Shown: piece after piece, positions 17,301-27,288 of the stretch
Numbering within the stretch: position 1 is the stretch's first letter
Layout of the letters: each line of letters begins with the position of its first letter
Source of the DNA: Rheinheimera faecalis
GTDB lineage: Bacteria; Pseudomonadota; Gammaproteobacteria; Enterobacterales; Alteromonadaceae
DNA length: 64,000 bases
Reading direction: 5' to 3'
Assembly (NCBI RefSeq): GCF_021290965.1
Contig: NZ_JAJOYT010000004.1
Coordinates: 358,831-422,830, forward strand
Position numbers and translations under genes: made by a program
The notes under the pieces: model-generated
Databases searched by the model: none
What the model was told of the DNA's origin: nothing
The model's input: only the letters and a program-made list of their open reading frames with translations

Positions 17301-19328
17301 TTAATATTTAGGCGAATGAAGCAAGTCTAAGTTAATGAATGCTTGTGTCAAGATAGATTTTTTCACCTGTACATTCACCTTCTGTGGTGCAAGCAACCAA
17401 TTGCCCTGAACTGCGTTGACGCCAGCGGCAAAACAATTATCCATTACTTGTTCACATTCAATGTGAGGAGCAAGCACCTTGATCCCTATACCGTGACTGA
17501 TTTGACATAAGGTTTTTATAAAAAACTGGTTATCCTGATCACTCAATGCTGTGGTGTAAGCGCCGTCAATTTTTACGTAGTCGACATTCAGCCCCTGCAG
17601 GTATTTAAAGGTCGTCATACTGGCACCAAAACGTTCGATGCAGACTTTGCACTTGTTGCGTTTAATGATATCCATCAGGGCTTTGGTTTCGTCCGGCGCT
17701 TTTAAAATTGAATACTCAGAGACTTCAAACACCAGACGAACTTTACCCGCCAGTTGTTGCAGTTCTTTGTCGAGCCACTGCAAAAATAGTGACGATCCGA
17801 CAGCCCCTTGTGACAAGTTAATGGCATAGGTATGGCTGGTTTCTTCCTGCACTTGTTTCAGAATAAAATTGATCACCTGCTGATCCAGCTGCAAGGACAG
17901 CCCTTGTTGTTCAGCCATAGCATAGGTTTCTGCGGTGGATAATTGGGAGTGCAGGTAATAAAACCGGACAAAGGTTTCAATGTATTCAATGGACTTATCC
18001 GCATTTACTACAGGTTGAGCCCAGAGTTCAAAATGATGGTTTTGGATCAAATCTTTAATCACGGCATGCCATGCCATGCGGCCTTCTGGCTTAATCAGCA
18101 TACTTTCATCTTTGACCAGTAAAGGTAAATCTGGTTGCTGCATACGCTGAATAATGGCGCTGTCCAGCGTAGACAGGCAGTGATGCAGATTATCTTCAGG
18201 TTCGACTTCCATCAGCGCGACTGAGGCGAAGCCATTGGGGAAAAATACACTGTCCAGTTGTTTCAGTTTAGAGCTCAGCTGACGAACCTGTTTTTCCAAA
18301 GGCTCTGCGTTGGCCTGACTTAAAAAGATAAAGTCGCTGCCGCCAAGGCGGAATAGCTGATTATTGGCTGAATGCTCCAGCGCTTCCCTGAACTCTTTTA
18401 CGGCCAGTAAAATATACTGGTCTGCAGCTTCAAAGCCCTGACGCTGGTGTACATCTGTCAGCGAATGCAAACTCATCATGCCGATATGCAAGTGCAGGTC
18501 GTGCGCTTTTTGCTCATTTTTTTCTGCGGTAAAACGTTGTTCTAATAATCTTCTGTTGCCAAGACCTGTCAGCAGATCGGTAAATACTTTTACCTTCAGT
18601 TCATCAGCTTGCAGGCTGAGAGATTTAAAACTGCGCTGAATATTGGCGACCATGGCATTCATGGCTTTGACCACAGAACGAAGATCTGTAGTGAAGGGCA
18701 GCTTGTCCTGCTGTAAGAAGTTCTTTTTGCCTACTTCCTGAGCCTGCATTTCAATTTGCCGCAGAGGTTTGAGTACCGCAAATACAATCAATTGAATAAG
18801 CAGCACACTGAACAAGGTGATAAGGGCGATGCTGTAGAAACTTTGTTTGGCTTGTTGCCATAGTGTTTTGTAAGCAATACCCGGGGTGGACTGGATGGAT
18901 AAAACACCTGCAACCATCCAGCCGTTATTCACTTCACTGCTTTGTAGTGGTGGTGTCAGCGGGAAAAGCGACACAAACCATTCCGGCACTTCATCGTACT
19001 CTATAGGGTTTTGCCGTTTGATTTTCACCTCGCCTTTGCTGGTTTTAAACTCCAGATCGGCGTAATAACCAGAATCAAAAATAGCACTGACCATAGTTTG
19101 TGCTATCACCAGATCCGGGTCGTCCATATAAGCCGACATCGATAAGCCTAAGCTGGTAGCGGCATCCTGAGCATGGGATTTCATCTGAGTGTTCAGGTAG
19201 TGTTGCGTACTTTGCACTGAGATATACAAACTGAACGAAAAGGTAAAGACTGCCACCAATACGATCAACAGGTGCAGTTGTGCTCTTAACGATATACCGG
19301 GGAGTTTCCCCAAAAGCTTATGGGCCAT
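17301..19328 (-). CDS. lapD: LapD-type cyclic-di-GMP receptor controlling LapG
   Basis: LapD is an inner-membrane receptor that sequesters the protease LapG when cyclic-di-GMP is high, which keeps adhesins on the surface. The 675-residue protein shows a first helix (about 18-38), a LapD/MoxY-type periplasmic domain (40-160) with the GW loop (Trp137 in NNGWMVAG) expected to dock LapG, a second helix (about 166-187), a HAMP linker, a GGDEF domain degenerated to GGSDF, and an EAL domain reading ETFVRF instead of an active EAL motif. Loss of both catalytic motifs is the LapD signature. lapG lies five bases upstream in the same operon. Confidence 0.93.
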   Translation of the reverse strand: MAHKLLGKLPGISLRAQLHLLIVLVAVFTFSFSLYISVQSTQHYLNTQMKSHAQDAATSLGLSMSAYMDDPDLVIAQTMVSAIFDSGYYADLEFKTSKGEVKIKRQNPIEYDEVPEWFVSLFPLTPPLQSSEVNNGWMVAGVLSIQSTPGIAYKTLWQQAKQSFYSIALITLFSVLLIQLIVFAVLKPLRQIEMQAQEVGKKNFLQQDKLPFTTDLRSVVKAMNAMVANIQRSFKSLSLQADELKVKVFTDLLTGLGNRRLLEQRFTAEKNEQKAHDLHLHIGMMSLHSLTDVHQRQGFEAADQYILLAVKEFREALEHSANNQLFRLGGSDFIFLSQANAEPLEKQVRQLSSKLKQLDSVFFPNGFASVALMEVEPEDNLHHCLSTLDSAIIQRMQQPDLPLLVKDESMLIKPEGRMAWHAVIKDLIQNHHFELWAQPVVNADKSIEYIETFVRFYYLHSQLSTAETYAMAEQQGLSLQLDQQVINFILKQVQEETSHTYAINLSQGAVGSSLFLQWLDKELQQLAGKVRLVFEVSEYSILKAPDETKALMDIIKRNKCKVCIERFGASMTTFKYLQGLNVDYVKIDGAYTTALSDQDNQFFIKTLCQISHGIGIKVLAPHIECEQVMDNCFAAGVNAVQGNWLLAPQKVNVQVKKSILTQAFINLDLLHSPKY

Positions 19329-19333
19329 AACAG

Positions 19334-19987
19334 TTACATTCCCTTCTCAATTCGGTTCAGCAAGTCCTGCCAATTTGAACCCCCTGTCTTGCCTTCAACT
19401 TTACGTCCCAATCCCTGTGCTTTTGCAAGCCATAACCCTTCAGCGTTAAAACCGTAGATAGGTTTGAGATCGGGTCTTCGGGTTGCCGGCTGGACTTTCT
19501 TAATCAGATTGTCCAGAACCAGAGGTACGGAGTTTTCACTTTCCATGTAAATCAGCACCATATGCGGCTCATTTACAGACATTGCCCTGACATACATGAT
19601 CCTCAGCTTGTTATCGGGTACACCCATAGCACGCAGAGATACATATTTAGCTATAGCAAAATCTTCGCAGTCGCCAGCTGCAGTTCCAAGCGTCTCCAGT
19701 GGTGTGGCCCAATAATCCGTCTGTCCCCAATGAGCTAAATCGGATTGAAAGGTGATCTGATCATTAAAGAACTGATTGACCTTATTGACCCGCACCCAGT
19801 CCGATTCAGACTGACCTTCCTGTAGTAAATCACGCCATTGTCTGACCCTGCTAAGCGCCGGAGCACCATATTTACTACCAATACTTTCCAGCACTTTTGG
19901 CTCAAATACAGCTGCCAGATAATCGGCGTTGCCAAAAATAGAGACAGAAAAAGACAGCAGCACTACAACCGCATACCTGCGTAGCAT
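19334..19987 (-). CDS. lapG: LapG-type periplasmic cysteine protease (transglutaminase-like)
   Basis: LapG cleaves the N terminus of large LapA-type adhesins and releases the cell from the biofilm. The start at 19987 is chosen because GGGAGGTTT directly precedes it and a signal peptide follows (MLRRYAVVVLLSFSVSIFG); an in-frame ATG lies eight codons upstream. In this 217-residue numbering the catalytic triad is visible as Cys107 (GDCEDFAIAKY), His142 (PHMVLIY) and Asp159 (LVLDNL). It is the first gene of the lapG-lapD unit, divergent from galU. Its adhesin substrate is not encoded in the window. Confidence 0.93.
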   Translation of the reverse strand: MLRRYAVVVLLSFSVSIFGNADYLAAVFEPKVLESIGSKYGAPALSRVRQWRDLLQEGQSESDWVRVNKVNQFFNDQITFQSDLAHWGQTDYWATPLETLGTAAGDCEDFAIAKYVSLRAMGVPDNKLRIMYVRAMSVNEPHMVLIYMESENSVPLVLDNLIKKVQPATRRPDLKPIYGFNAEGLWLAKAQGLGRKVEGKTGGSNWQDLLNRIEKGM

Positions 19988-20200
19988 AAACCTCCCGGTA
20001 TAACCTGACATGCGGCCACCATTAGATGTGAGTCAAGCTAATTTCCATAACTATACAGTCCTGCCTTGTCTATCTGGTCCGTTTCCCGGAGCGTTTTAAA
20101 ACAGATGTGTTGTCTTGAGTAAAACAGCTTTGGTTAAAAAAGATACTGTAATCTGCCACTTTCTGCAGAGCTTGCCAAGGGACTGATTGATGAATAATTC

Positions 20201-20218
20201 TGCACTGGATTTTGTGCA
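20201..20218. promoter_or_regulatory. Inverted repeat TGCAC-N8-GTGCA upstream of galU
   Basis: TGCAC and GTGCA arms flank eight bases. The arms match those of NtrC-type enhancer sites, although those normally have a seven-base spacer. It lies about 150 bp upstream of the start site predicted for the sigma-54-like element at 20336, a usual enhancer distance. Speculative. Confidence 0.35.
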
Positions 20219-20335
20219 TTAGTTTGGAGCGTTATCGCACCAAGATTGCACGGTGAACCAGGTTAAACTATGGAAAATAGCTATGAATTTATCATTTTTA
20301 TCATATTTCAACTAGCCTGGACCTAAAATGTGCTC

Positions 20336-20351
20336 TGGCATAAGAAATGCT
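20336..20351 (+). promoter_or_regulatory. Candidate sigma-54 promoter for the galU operon
   Basis: TGGCATAAGAAATGCT has the invariant GG and GC doublets exactly ten bases apart, matching TGGCAC-N5-TTGC at most positions. The -12 half is ATGC rather than TTGC. A transcript would start near 20362 and carry a leader of about 190 nt before galU. Confidence 0.4.
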
Positions 20352-20551
20352 TAATTTGTGAACAGTTTGGTCTTGTCGTTTATTCCGGGCAGGCTTTAAC
20401 TCTTTTGTCACATAGTGCAAATAGAGTAAATGAACATCAGGCTCCGTGTACCGGAGTTCTACAGGCAGGGAGTGGCCTTTGCTGAGCAGTTGAGCGAAAA
20501 CATACCGTTTCATTACAACTTTATATCAGCACACTATAGAAGGAGTTTTAT

Positions 20552-21484
20552 ATGCAACCATCTGAATTTCGTAAAGTAACAAGAGCCGTCATCCCTGTTG
20601 CCGGTCTTGGAACACGCATGTTGCCTGCAACAAAAGCTATCCCAAAAGAAATGTTACCTGTGGTTGATAAACCTCTAATCCAATACGTGATTGAAGAGGC
20701 TGCAGCTGCAGGCATTACTGAAATCATTTTAGTCACCCACAGCAGTAAAAATTCCATCGAAAACCATTTCGATACCAGCTTTGAATTAGAAACTCAGCTG
20801 GAAAAAAGGGTGAAACGTTCGCTGTTAGAAGAAGTTCGTTCTATCAATCCGAAAAACGTGACAGTGATTTCGGTGCGCCAGCATGTGGCTTTGGGTTTGG
20901 GACATGCCATTTTGTGTGCTGCTCCTATTATAGGAAATGAACCTTTTGCTGTGCTGCTGCCTGATGTATTGATCAGCAAGTACGAAAGCAATCTCAAACA
21001 AGACAACCTGAAAGCCATGCTGGACCGTTATCAGGTGACTGGCGCCAGTCAGGTGATGGTTGAAGCTGTTCCTGCAGCTGCCGTCAGCTCTTATGGTGTG
21101 GTGGATTTAAACGGAGCTGCTATTGCAGAAGGTCAATCTGTGCAGCTGCATGCCATGGTCGAGAAACCTTTGGTGGATGAAGCTCCTTCTAATATGGCCA
21201 TTACCGGTCGTTATGTATTGTCACCAGCTGTAATGGAAATCCTGAGTTTTACCCAGCCAGGTGCTGGTGATGAAATTCAGCTGACCGACGCTTTAGCCCA
21301 GTTGCTAAAAGAACAAACCATGGAAGCCTACCGTATTGTTGGCCGAAGCCACGACTGTGGCAGTAAGCTGGGATACCTGGAAGCTATAGTGACCTATGCA
21401 CTGAAAGATCAGGTATTAGGGGCTGAATTTGGTGCTTATCTGCAAACTTTGTTAAGCAATAAAAAACTTAGTTTAATCGCCTGA
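20552..21484 (+). CDS. galU: UTP-glucose-1-phosphate uridylyltransferase
   Basis: GalU makes UDP-glucose from glucose-1-phosphate and UTP in the cytoplasm. The 310-residue protein has the nucleotidyltransferase signature [19 protein letters not shown] near residues 18-36 with its nucleotide-binding Gly and Arg and a conserved Lys. It also has [13 protein letters not shown] and the VEKP and [10 protein letters not shown] stretches expected of bacterial GalU. The ribosome-binding site AGAAGGAG precedes the ATG. It heads a long same-strand set of exopolysaccharide genes and supplies the substrate of the next enzyme, Ugd. Confidence 0.96.
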   Translation: MQPSEFRKVTRAVIPVAGLGTRMLPATKAIPKEMLPVVDKPLIQYVIEEAAAAGITEIILVTHSSKNSIENHFDTSFELETQLEKRVKRSLLEEVRSINPKNVTVISVRQHVALGLGHAILCAAPIIGNEPFAVLLPDVLISKYESNLKQDNLKAMLDRYQVTGASQVMVEAVPAAAVSSYGVVDLNGAAIAEGQSVQLHAMVEKPLVDEAPSNMAITGRYVLSPAVMEILSFTQPGAGDEIQLTDALAQLLKEQTMEAYRIVGRSHDCGSKLGYLEAIVTYALKDQVLGAEFGAYLQTLLSNKKLSLIA

Positions 21485-21588
21485 GTCTGGTTTTCGTCTG
21501 TCTGGCGTCCGGCATTGAGCTGTTAAAGTAACGGCGTTTATCTTTATCAATGGCCTGACGCATTGCTTCAAAGTTAAAGGGATAACAC

Positions 21589-22944
21589 ATGAAGTTAAGT
21601 ATTTTTGGTACAGGTTATGTAGGCTTAGTCACTGGCGCTTGTCTGGCTGATGTTGGACACGATGTGATTTGTGTGGACGTCAATCAGGCAAAAATTGACA
21701 GCCTGAAACTGGGAGGGATCCCGATTTATGAACCTGGTCTTGAGAGCGTCGTAAAAAGTAATGTGGCGCAAGGCAATCTGAGATTTACCACCAGTGCTGA
21801 AGAGGCAGTGCAGCATGCCGAGGTTATTTACATCGCAGTAGGTACACCACCGGACGAAGACGGTTCTGCAGATTTGCAATATGTAATGGCTGTGGGCAAA
21901 ACCATAGGTCAGCTGATGAACAGCTATAAAGTGGTGGTCAATAAAAGCACTGTACCTGTAGGCACGGCAGACAAAGTGACGGAGGTCATGCAACAGGCGC
22001 TGAAAGATCGCAATTCTACTGCTGAATTTGATGTGGTCTCCAACCCTGAGTTTTTAAAAGAAGGCGCCGCAGTGGCGGACTTTATGCGGCCGGATCGCAT
22101 TGTCATTGGTACCAGTTCTGACTTTGCCGAAAGCATTATGCGTGAGGTGTACGCACCTTTTAACCGGAACCATGAAAAAATCATCGTGATGGACGTACGT
22201 AGCAGCGAACTGACCAAGTATGCGGCCAACTGCATGCTGGCGACCAAAATCAGCTTTATGAATGAAATGTCTAATATTGCAGAGCGGGTGGGGGCAGATA
22301 TTGAGAATGTTCGTAAAGGCATAGGCTCGGATCCCCGTATCGGTTACCACTTTATATACGCTGGCTGTGGTTATGGCGGCAGTTGTTTCCCTAAAGATGT
22401 GCAGGCATTAGCGCGCACCTCAGCTCAGTTTGGTTATGAGTCAAAAATTCTGAATGCAGTAGAAAACGTCAATAACAAACAGAAAGAAAAGCTGTTTGAG
22501 ATGATTTGTAAGCACTACGGTGTCTGGGATAAAGCAGAAAAAGGCGAGACCAAAGATATTTTAAAAGGCAAAACCTTTGCGCTGTGGGGTCTGGCTTTTA
22601 AACCTAATACAGATGATATGCGTGAAGCGCCAAGCCGTGTATTGATGGAACAATTATGGGCTGCCGGTGCAAAAGTGCAGGCCTATGATCCTGAAGCCAT
22701 GGATGAAACACAAAAGATTTATGGCGACAGGGCTATGTTGTCTTTACTTGGTACCAAAGAGGGCGCAGTCCGGGAAGCGAATGCCTTAGTGATCATCACC
22801 GAATGGAAGGCCTTTAAGGTGCTGGACTATGCTTTTGCAAAAAGTAATTTAAAAGATTCAGTGATCTTTGATGGCAGAAATATCTTTGATCAAGCATCGA
22901 TGAAAAGAGAGGGAATTACCTATTATTCAATAGGTCGTGGGTAG
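21589..22944 (+). CDS. ugd: UDP-glucose 6-dehydrogenase
   Basis: Ugd oxidises UDP-glucose to UDP-glucuronate with two NAD+. The 451-residue protein starts with the Rossmann motif [20 protein letters not shown] (residues 7-26). The catalytic cysteine is Cys266 in [10 protein letters not shown], and the C-terminal UDP-binding domain contains [13 protein letters not shown]. It follows galU after about 100 bp and its product implies glucuronic acid, or a sugar derived from it, in the polymer. The flippase gene begins seven bases downstream. Confidence 0.96.
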   Translation: MKLSIFGTGYVGLVTGACLADVGHDVICVDVNQAKIDSLKLGGIPIYEPGLESVVKSNVAQGNLRFTTSAEEAVQHAEVIYIAVGTPPDEDGSADLQYVMAVGKTIGQLMNSYKVVVNKSTVPVGTADKVTEVMQQALKDRNSTAEFDVVSNPEFLKEGAAVADFMRPDRIVIGTSSDFAESIMREVYAPFNRNHEKIIVMDVRSSELTKYAANCMLATKISFMNEMSNIAERVGADIENVRKGIGSDPRIGYHFIYAGCGYGGSCFPKDVQALARTSAQFGYESKILNAVENVNNKQKEKLFEMICKHYGVWDKAEKGETKDILKGKTFALWGLAFKPNTDDMREAPSRVLMEQLWAAGAKVQAYDPEAMDETQKIYGDRAMLSLLGTKEGAVREANALVIITEWKAFKVLDYAFAKSNLKDSVIFDGRNIFDQASMKREGITYYSIGRG

Positions 22945-22950
22945 AGTTCA

Positions 22951-24198
22951 ATGAAAGGATTAGTGGCAAGCTTTCTTTCGAAAGGCTCTCTGTTCGCATT
23001 TCAGCTATTGACCTTGATGCTGTTGTCCAGATTTGTTGATAAGCAGTATTTTGGTGCTTTTGCGATTATCAACAGCCTGTATTTTTTCTGCATTATTGTC
23101 GCGGAAGCGGGCGGTATGCAGCAGGTGATCAATGCACAAAACAGTGTTGATGAAAAAAGGATTATTGCAAAATCCTTTCTGACGTCAGCCCTTGGTGTTG
23201 CAGTCATGCTGCTGTTGTTAGTGTTACTGCCTTTGCTTTACAGCATTGACGTCAGTGTCGGCGCTATGCTGTTGTTGATGTCAGCCTTGCTGTTTTATGG
23301 TGTCGCCTCAAGTCTGACCGGGGTGCTGTATAAAGAACTCAGATTTTATAAAGTCGCTGTTGTCGAATGCACAGCTGAGTTGCTTTCTCTTGGTGTGGCT
23401 TTAGCGTATGGATACTTTTATTCATTTGATATCAACGTTTTAATTATAAAGATCAGTGCTTACTCTTACATCCGCTTTTTAATCCTCTGGTTTTTCTTCA
23501 AAGAGCATGCGCTTTTTGGCAATGCCATTGACCTGATACGGCAGAAATCATCGGATAGCTCCGGATTTTCGACCCATGTCACATTAAGTAACCTGTTGTC
23601 GTTTTTTGTCCGCTTTGGCGACAATTTGGTGATAGGCAAGCTGTTTAGTCTGGAAATTTTATCTCTGTATGACAGGGCCTATCAGCTCACTAAATACCCT
23701 GTGATGTTGATCGCATTTTCGTTACAACCTGCCATCCAGCCCCTGGTTAAAAAATTAAAAAGCTTTCAGGAGCTGCGGGGGTTTTTGCTAAAAATAAGTG
23801 CGATATTTTTGATCGGCGGTTTTTTTCTGGTGCTGCTCATCCAGTTAAATGCAAGGGACATCATTATCTTCATCATTGGCGAACAGTGGGTCGGTATTGA
23901 AGATATGCTGATCATCTTGAGTATCTCTATTCCTTTCCAGGCCATGTATAGCGTCAGCGGTGGCATTTATTACGCACTTTCGCACCCCGAACGAAATTTG
24001 AAAATTAATCTGATGCTGGTGGTTATGTTGCTGGTATCCATACTGCTGGGTTATTTCGCAGATAGCTTTTTAACTTCATTAGTACTTATTTCAGCCTCGT
24101 TTATCGCCGTCTCTTTTATTTGCTTCTTTGATATCTGGTATATGGAAAGAAGAATGATCATGCCATGGAGAGCCAATGAAAGTCCTTCACGTAGCTGA
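22951..24198 (+). CDS. Wzx-type polysaccharide repeat-unit flippase (MOP superfamily)
   Basis: A 415-residue protein made almost entirely of about 12-14 hydrophobic helices. It has the polysaccharide-synthesis-family opening MKGLVASFLSKGSLFAFQLL and a central FVRFGDNLVIGKLFSLEILSLYD-type segment characteristic of WzxC/TuaB-like transporters. Such proteins flip lipid-linked repeat units to the periplasmic face. Its 3' end overlaps the next glycosyltransferase by 23 bp. The sugar specificity cannot be read from sequence. Confidence 0.88.
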   Translation: MKGLVASFLSKGSLFAFQLLTLMLLSRFVDKQYFGAFAIINSLYFFCIIVAEAGGMQQVINAQNSVDEKRIIAKSFLTSALGVAVMLLLLVLLPLLYSIDVSVGAMLLLMSALLFYGVASSLTGVLYKELRFYKVAVVECTAELLSLGVALAYGYFYSFDINVLIIKISAYSYIRFLILWFFFKEHALFGNAIDLIRQKSSDSSGFSTHVTLSNLLSFFVRFGDNLVIGKLFSLEILSLYDRAYQLTKYPVMLIAFSLQPAIQPLVKKLKSFQELRGFLLKISAIFLIGGFFLVLLIQLNARDIIIFIIGEQWVGIEDMLIILSISIPFQAMYSVSGGIYYALSHPERNLKINLMLVVMLLVSILLGYFADSFLTSLVLISASFIAVSFICFFDIWYMERRMIMPWRANESPSRS

Positions 24199-25240
24199 AA
24201 CTGTGAAAGGTGGTGTAGCCACTTATCTGAATTTGCTGAGCCATGTGACTGATGCTCAGTGCACTAATTTATTTTTGCTGCCTGAAAATCAGCGTACTTA
24301 TATAGAGAGTGAGTCTATAGGTTTTAGCTCAACTGGTCGCGGTGTGTCTGGTTTGCTCTCGATGTTCAAAGCCTTTTATCGGGTCTATAAAAATGACAGT
24401 CCGGACATTATTTTCCTGCACAGTACCTTTGCAGGACTGCTCCGGCTTTTTTGCATCATCAACCCAACACTGAAAGATAAGTTTGTTTATTGCTCTCACG
24501 GCTGGAGCTTTAATATGGATAAGAGAAAAATCATATTAAAACTCTATTCAGCTATTGAGCTTTGTTTGTCCTGGCTCAGCGCAAAAATAGTCTGTATCTC
24601 GGGTTACGAGATGAGCGAAGCCATCAGGATTGGTATCAGCAAAAGAAAACTCATCGTTATTTACAACTCCCTTCCTGAATCTTATGAGTTCGATCCTGAC
24701 TTTAAACCGGATTTTTTAACTGAAGAACAGCAAAAGTACATTGTTTTTATCGGTCGGAAAAGCCAGCAGAAAGGTTATGACTTTTTAGACGAACTATCCC
24801 GTTACCTTCCGGCACATTACAAAATAGTCGTCATAGGCGATTTTGAGGCTAATGATTTTCACAGTGACCGCATCATAGTCGCTGGCTGGCTTAGCAGCAG
24901 CAAAATCAACAGTATTTTAACGAGCGCCAGAGCCTTGATCTGCCCTTCCAGATGGGAAGGTTTTGGTTTTGTTGTGATTGAATCTTTTCGTGTGGGCGTG
25001 CCTGTGATTGGCTCTAACAGAGGCGCTTTGCCTGAACTGATTGTACCGCCTTTAAATGGCTTTACTTTTGATCTGGATAATCTGGCCTCAACAGAGTCTA
25101 TCTTTGCTGCACTTGACGATGAAGTTAAGTTTCGCGAGTTGAAATTAAATGCCAAAGCGTCATTTTTGCAGCGTTTTACCGCAGAGAAATTTAAGACCTC
25201 GATATTAACTTTGTACAAAGACCTTCAGGTGGGAAAATAA
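24176..25240 (+). CDS. GT4-family glycosyltransferase (first of two)
   Basis: A cytoplasmic GT-B fold enzyme of 354 residues that presumably adds one sugar of the repeat unit. The N terminus MKVLHVAETVKGGVATYLN has the glycine-rich loop of GT4 enzymes. The C-terminal donor-binding half contains FIGRKSQQKGYDFL and the EX7E motif in WEGFGFVVIESFRVGVPVIG. The ATG lies within the flippase gene, preceded by GGAGAG, so translation is coupled. Donor and acceptor are unknown. Confidence 0.9.
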   Translation: MKVLHVAETVKGGVATYLNLLSHVTDAQCTNLFLLPENQRTYIESESIGFSSTGRGVSGLLSMFKAFYRVYKNDSPDIIFLHSTFAGLLRLFCIINPTLKDKFVYCSHGWSFNMDKRKIILKLYSAIELCLSWLSAKIVCISGYEMSEAIRIGISKRKLIVIYNSLPESYEFDPDFKPDFLTEEQQKYIVFIGRKSQQKGYDFLDELSRYLPAHYKIVVIGDFEANDFHSDRIIVAGWLSSSKINSILTSARALICPSRWEGFGFVVIESFRVGVPVIGSNRGALPELIVPPLNGFTFDLDNLASTESIFAALDDEVKFRELKLNAKASFLQRFTAEKFKTSILTLYKDLQVGK

Positions 25241-25241
25241 C

Positions 25242-26303
25242 ATGATCACAGTGAATTCCTGCATATCCACCTCATTGGGTGGTATTGAAACCTTAATTCG
25301 GGAGGTTCAGTCCTTATTTAAAGGCACTGGCGCCAGAGTGACCGAGTTTTTTAAGTACAGAGCGGGCAAACATGTCTACAGCGAATCCCCAGCTGTAACT
25401 TACATTTGCTATGGTGAAGAGAGTAAAGCCGGGTATGTCGCAAAAATAAAAACGGCATTGAATTTATGGCGGCAGTTGAAAAAGCTTGCCCCTGTAGGGG
25501 AGGATCTGTTGGTTTTTCATCCTACCGATCTTTTGTATATCCCAGGGGCTGTGCTGAAAGCCAATAATGTCATCATGGTGCAGACCAACAGGCTGGACAT
25601 CATTTTTACGCCTTTGGGCAAACTGGCGATGTCGCTCAGAGGCAAGTATATCAATCACTTTACGGTTTATACCTCCTTCGATGAAGCTGAGCTCGGTGCA
25701 CTTTATCCGCAGTTTAAATCCAGAATAAAAATTATCCCCAGAGCCAGTAAAATAGAGAAAGCGAGTGCTATTCCCGCACAGTCGAAAAAATTACTGACGC
25801 TGGCGCGGGTTTTTGAAGATCAGAAAAACTTCAAAGCCATGGTGGAGGTGATGGGTCTGTTGCCGGCAGACTACAGCCTGGATATTTATGGGGATGGTTC
25901 AGAGCAAGAAGTGTCTGATTTAAAGACACTGATAGCACACGACAGCCGGATTACTTATAAAGGTTCTTCCAATAAAGTAGAGGAAATTTATAAAGAGTAT
26001 TCATTATTCTTAATGACCTCCCGCTATGAAGGTTTCGGACAAACCCTGGTGGAAGCCAGAAGCCAGGGCTTACCCATCATTTTGTTTGATACCTTTCCTG
26101 CCGCTAAATGGATAGTGCGCGATGGTGAAAATGGCTATTTGATCCCCCCTTATGACATAGCCGCTATGTCTGAAAAAATCATCACTGTGCTTGGCAATAC
26201 GCAGGTCTATACCAGCTTTGGTCAACGCGCTTTGGTGCTGGCCGAAGAAACCTCAAAAGGTGCGATCAATGACAGCTGGAAGGGGTTATCCATTGAACTC
26301 TAA
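25242..26303 (+). CDS. GT4-family glycosyltransferase (second of two)
   Basis: The protein has 353 residues. The N-terminal acceptor domain opens with MITVNSCISTSLGGIETLIR. The donor domain has LLTLARVFEDQKNFKAMVE and the EX7E motif in RYEGFGQTLVEARSQGLPII, followed by GENGYLIPP as in many GT4 enzymes. The gene starts one base after the preceding stop and its end overlaps the TTG start of the next. It probably extends the same repeat unit. Specificity unknown. Confidence 0.9.
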   Translation: MITVNSCISTSLGGIETLIREVQSLFKGTGARVTEFFKYRAGKHVYSESPAVTYICYGEESKAGYVAKIKTALNLWRQLKKLAPVGEDLLVFHPTDLLYIPGAVLKANNVIMVQTNRLDIIFTPLGKLAMSLRGKYINHFTVYTSFDEAELGALYPQFKSRIKIIPRASKIEKASAIPAQSKKLLTLARVFEDQKNFKAMVEVMGLLPADYSLDIYGDGSEQEVSDLKTLIAHDSRITYKGSSNKVEEIYKEYSLFLMTSRYEGFGQTLVEARSQGLPIILFDTFPAAKWIVRDGENGYLIPPYDIAAMSEKIITVLGNTQVYTSFGQRALVLAEETSKGAINDSWKGLSIEL

Positions 26304-27288
26304 ACTCTGCTCCATCATTATTCCTGTGTATAACGACTGGGATTATTTAAAGCGACTGATAGAACGGATCCTCGCTATCAGCGCTGGTGCAGCTGTTGAT
26401 TTGAATCACTTGTTTGAAGTGATTGTCATTGATGATGGCTCCGCTTCTGACCTTTCAGCTCAGATGCCGGTATCACCTATGGTGACTTATTTAAGAAAGA
26501 CCAATGGCGGCGTGTCATCGGCAAGAAATCTGGGCATTGATTCCGCAAGCTCAGATTACATTATGTTTTTAGACTGTGATGACGATATACCGGATAACCT
26601 GTTTGAAATTATGCAGCGGGATCTGGTGGCATCAGATAAGGATATTCATCAGTACTCTTATGTCACGAGGCATGAGGGGACTGGTGCAGAGACTAGTCAC
26701 ATTATCAATAGTGCTGATGGCACAGAGCTGTTTTCCCATTTCCTGCTGAAGAAAAACAGTTTTCATATCTGCTCATTTATTTTCAGCATGAAATTCTTGC
26801 AACAGCATCAGCTGCGTTTTAGCGAAGATACCGGTCTTAGCGAAGATGTTTTATTTATCTTTAATGCCTTTGCCGTTGCAGCGAAGGTCAAAGGTTTTGA
26901 GGATGTGCTTTATTATTACAATATCCGCCAGGGGTCTGTGATCTCCTCCTTTAAAGGCAAGCGGGAAACTGAACATCTGTCTGCTTTTGCTCAAATATCG
27001 CAGCTTAGTAAGGCTCATCTGAGTGGTGCTTTGCAATCTGAAGCCAATTTTTTTCTGAAAACCTGCCTCATTAATCTCTATGTCCGCAGTCTGAAGCTGG
27101 CAAAAGCCAATCATGCTGCAGACTATCTGGATTTATTGCAGCAAATGAAGCGCTTTGGTGCAGCGATAGGACGTTGCCGTTATCCATATTCTGTCAAAGG
27201 CTTGTTTGTGATTGTGTTCGATGTTTTGCTGAAAAGTTCTCAGTTTGAGCGCCTGTCGAAAGTAATGAACAGGACTGTACATGGGTAA
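26293..27288 (+). CDS. GT2-family glycosyltransferase
   Basis: The protein has 331 residues if translation starts at TTG 26293, which is preceded at seven bases by GGAAGGGG and gives the standard GT2 N terminus (LCSIIIPVYNDWDYLKRLI). The frame is open about 100 bases further upstream, but that part lies wholly within the preceding gene. The GT-A features are VIVIDDGSASD, NGGVSSARNLG and the DXD-like LDCDDDIPD, with the likely catalytic EDV in LSEDVLFIF. It would transfer a nucleotide sugar in the cytoplasm. It overlaps its neighbours on both sides. Confidence 0.88.
   Translation: MNSKLCSIIIPVYNDWDYLKRLIERILAISAGAAVDLNHLFEVIVIDDGSASDLSAQMPVSPMVTYLRKTNGGVSSARNLGIDSASSDYIMFLDCDDDIPDNLFEIMQRDLVASDKDIHQYSYVTRHEGTGAETSHIINSADGTELFSHFLLKKNSFHICSFIFSMKFLQQHQLRFSEDTGLSEDVLFIFNAFAVAAKVKGFEDVLYYYNIRQGSVISSFKGKRETEHLSAFAQISQLSKAHLSGALQSEANFFLKTCLINLYVRSLKLAKANHAADYLDLLQQMKRFGAAIGRCRYPYSVKGLFVIVFDVLLKSSQFERLSKVMNRTVHG

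Larger units (their letters stand above)
19988..20551. other. Long divergent intergenic region between lapG and galU
   Basis: About 560 bp without a convincing gene, AT-richer than its surroundings. It must hold the promoters of the lapG-lapD operon (minus) and of the galU exopolysaccharide operon (plus). A candidate sigma-54 promoter and an upstream inverted repeat are listed separately. A TATAGT hexamer facing lapG occurs at 20049-20054 without a convincing -35. No JUMPstart/ops element was found. Confidence 0.6.

Noticed and set aside
20301..20513. Minus-strand 70-codon ORF in the lapG-galU gap
   Set aside because: There is no ribosome-binding site, it has no recognisable domain, and it covers the likely galU promoter region.
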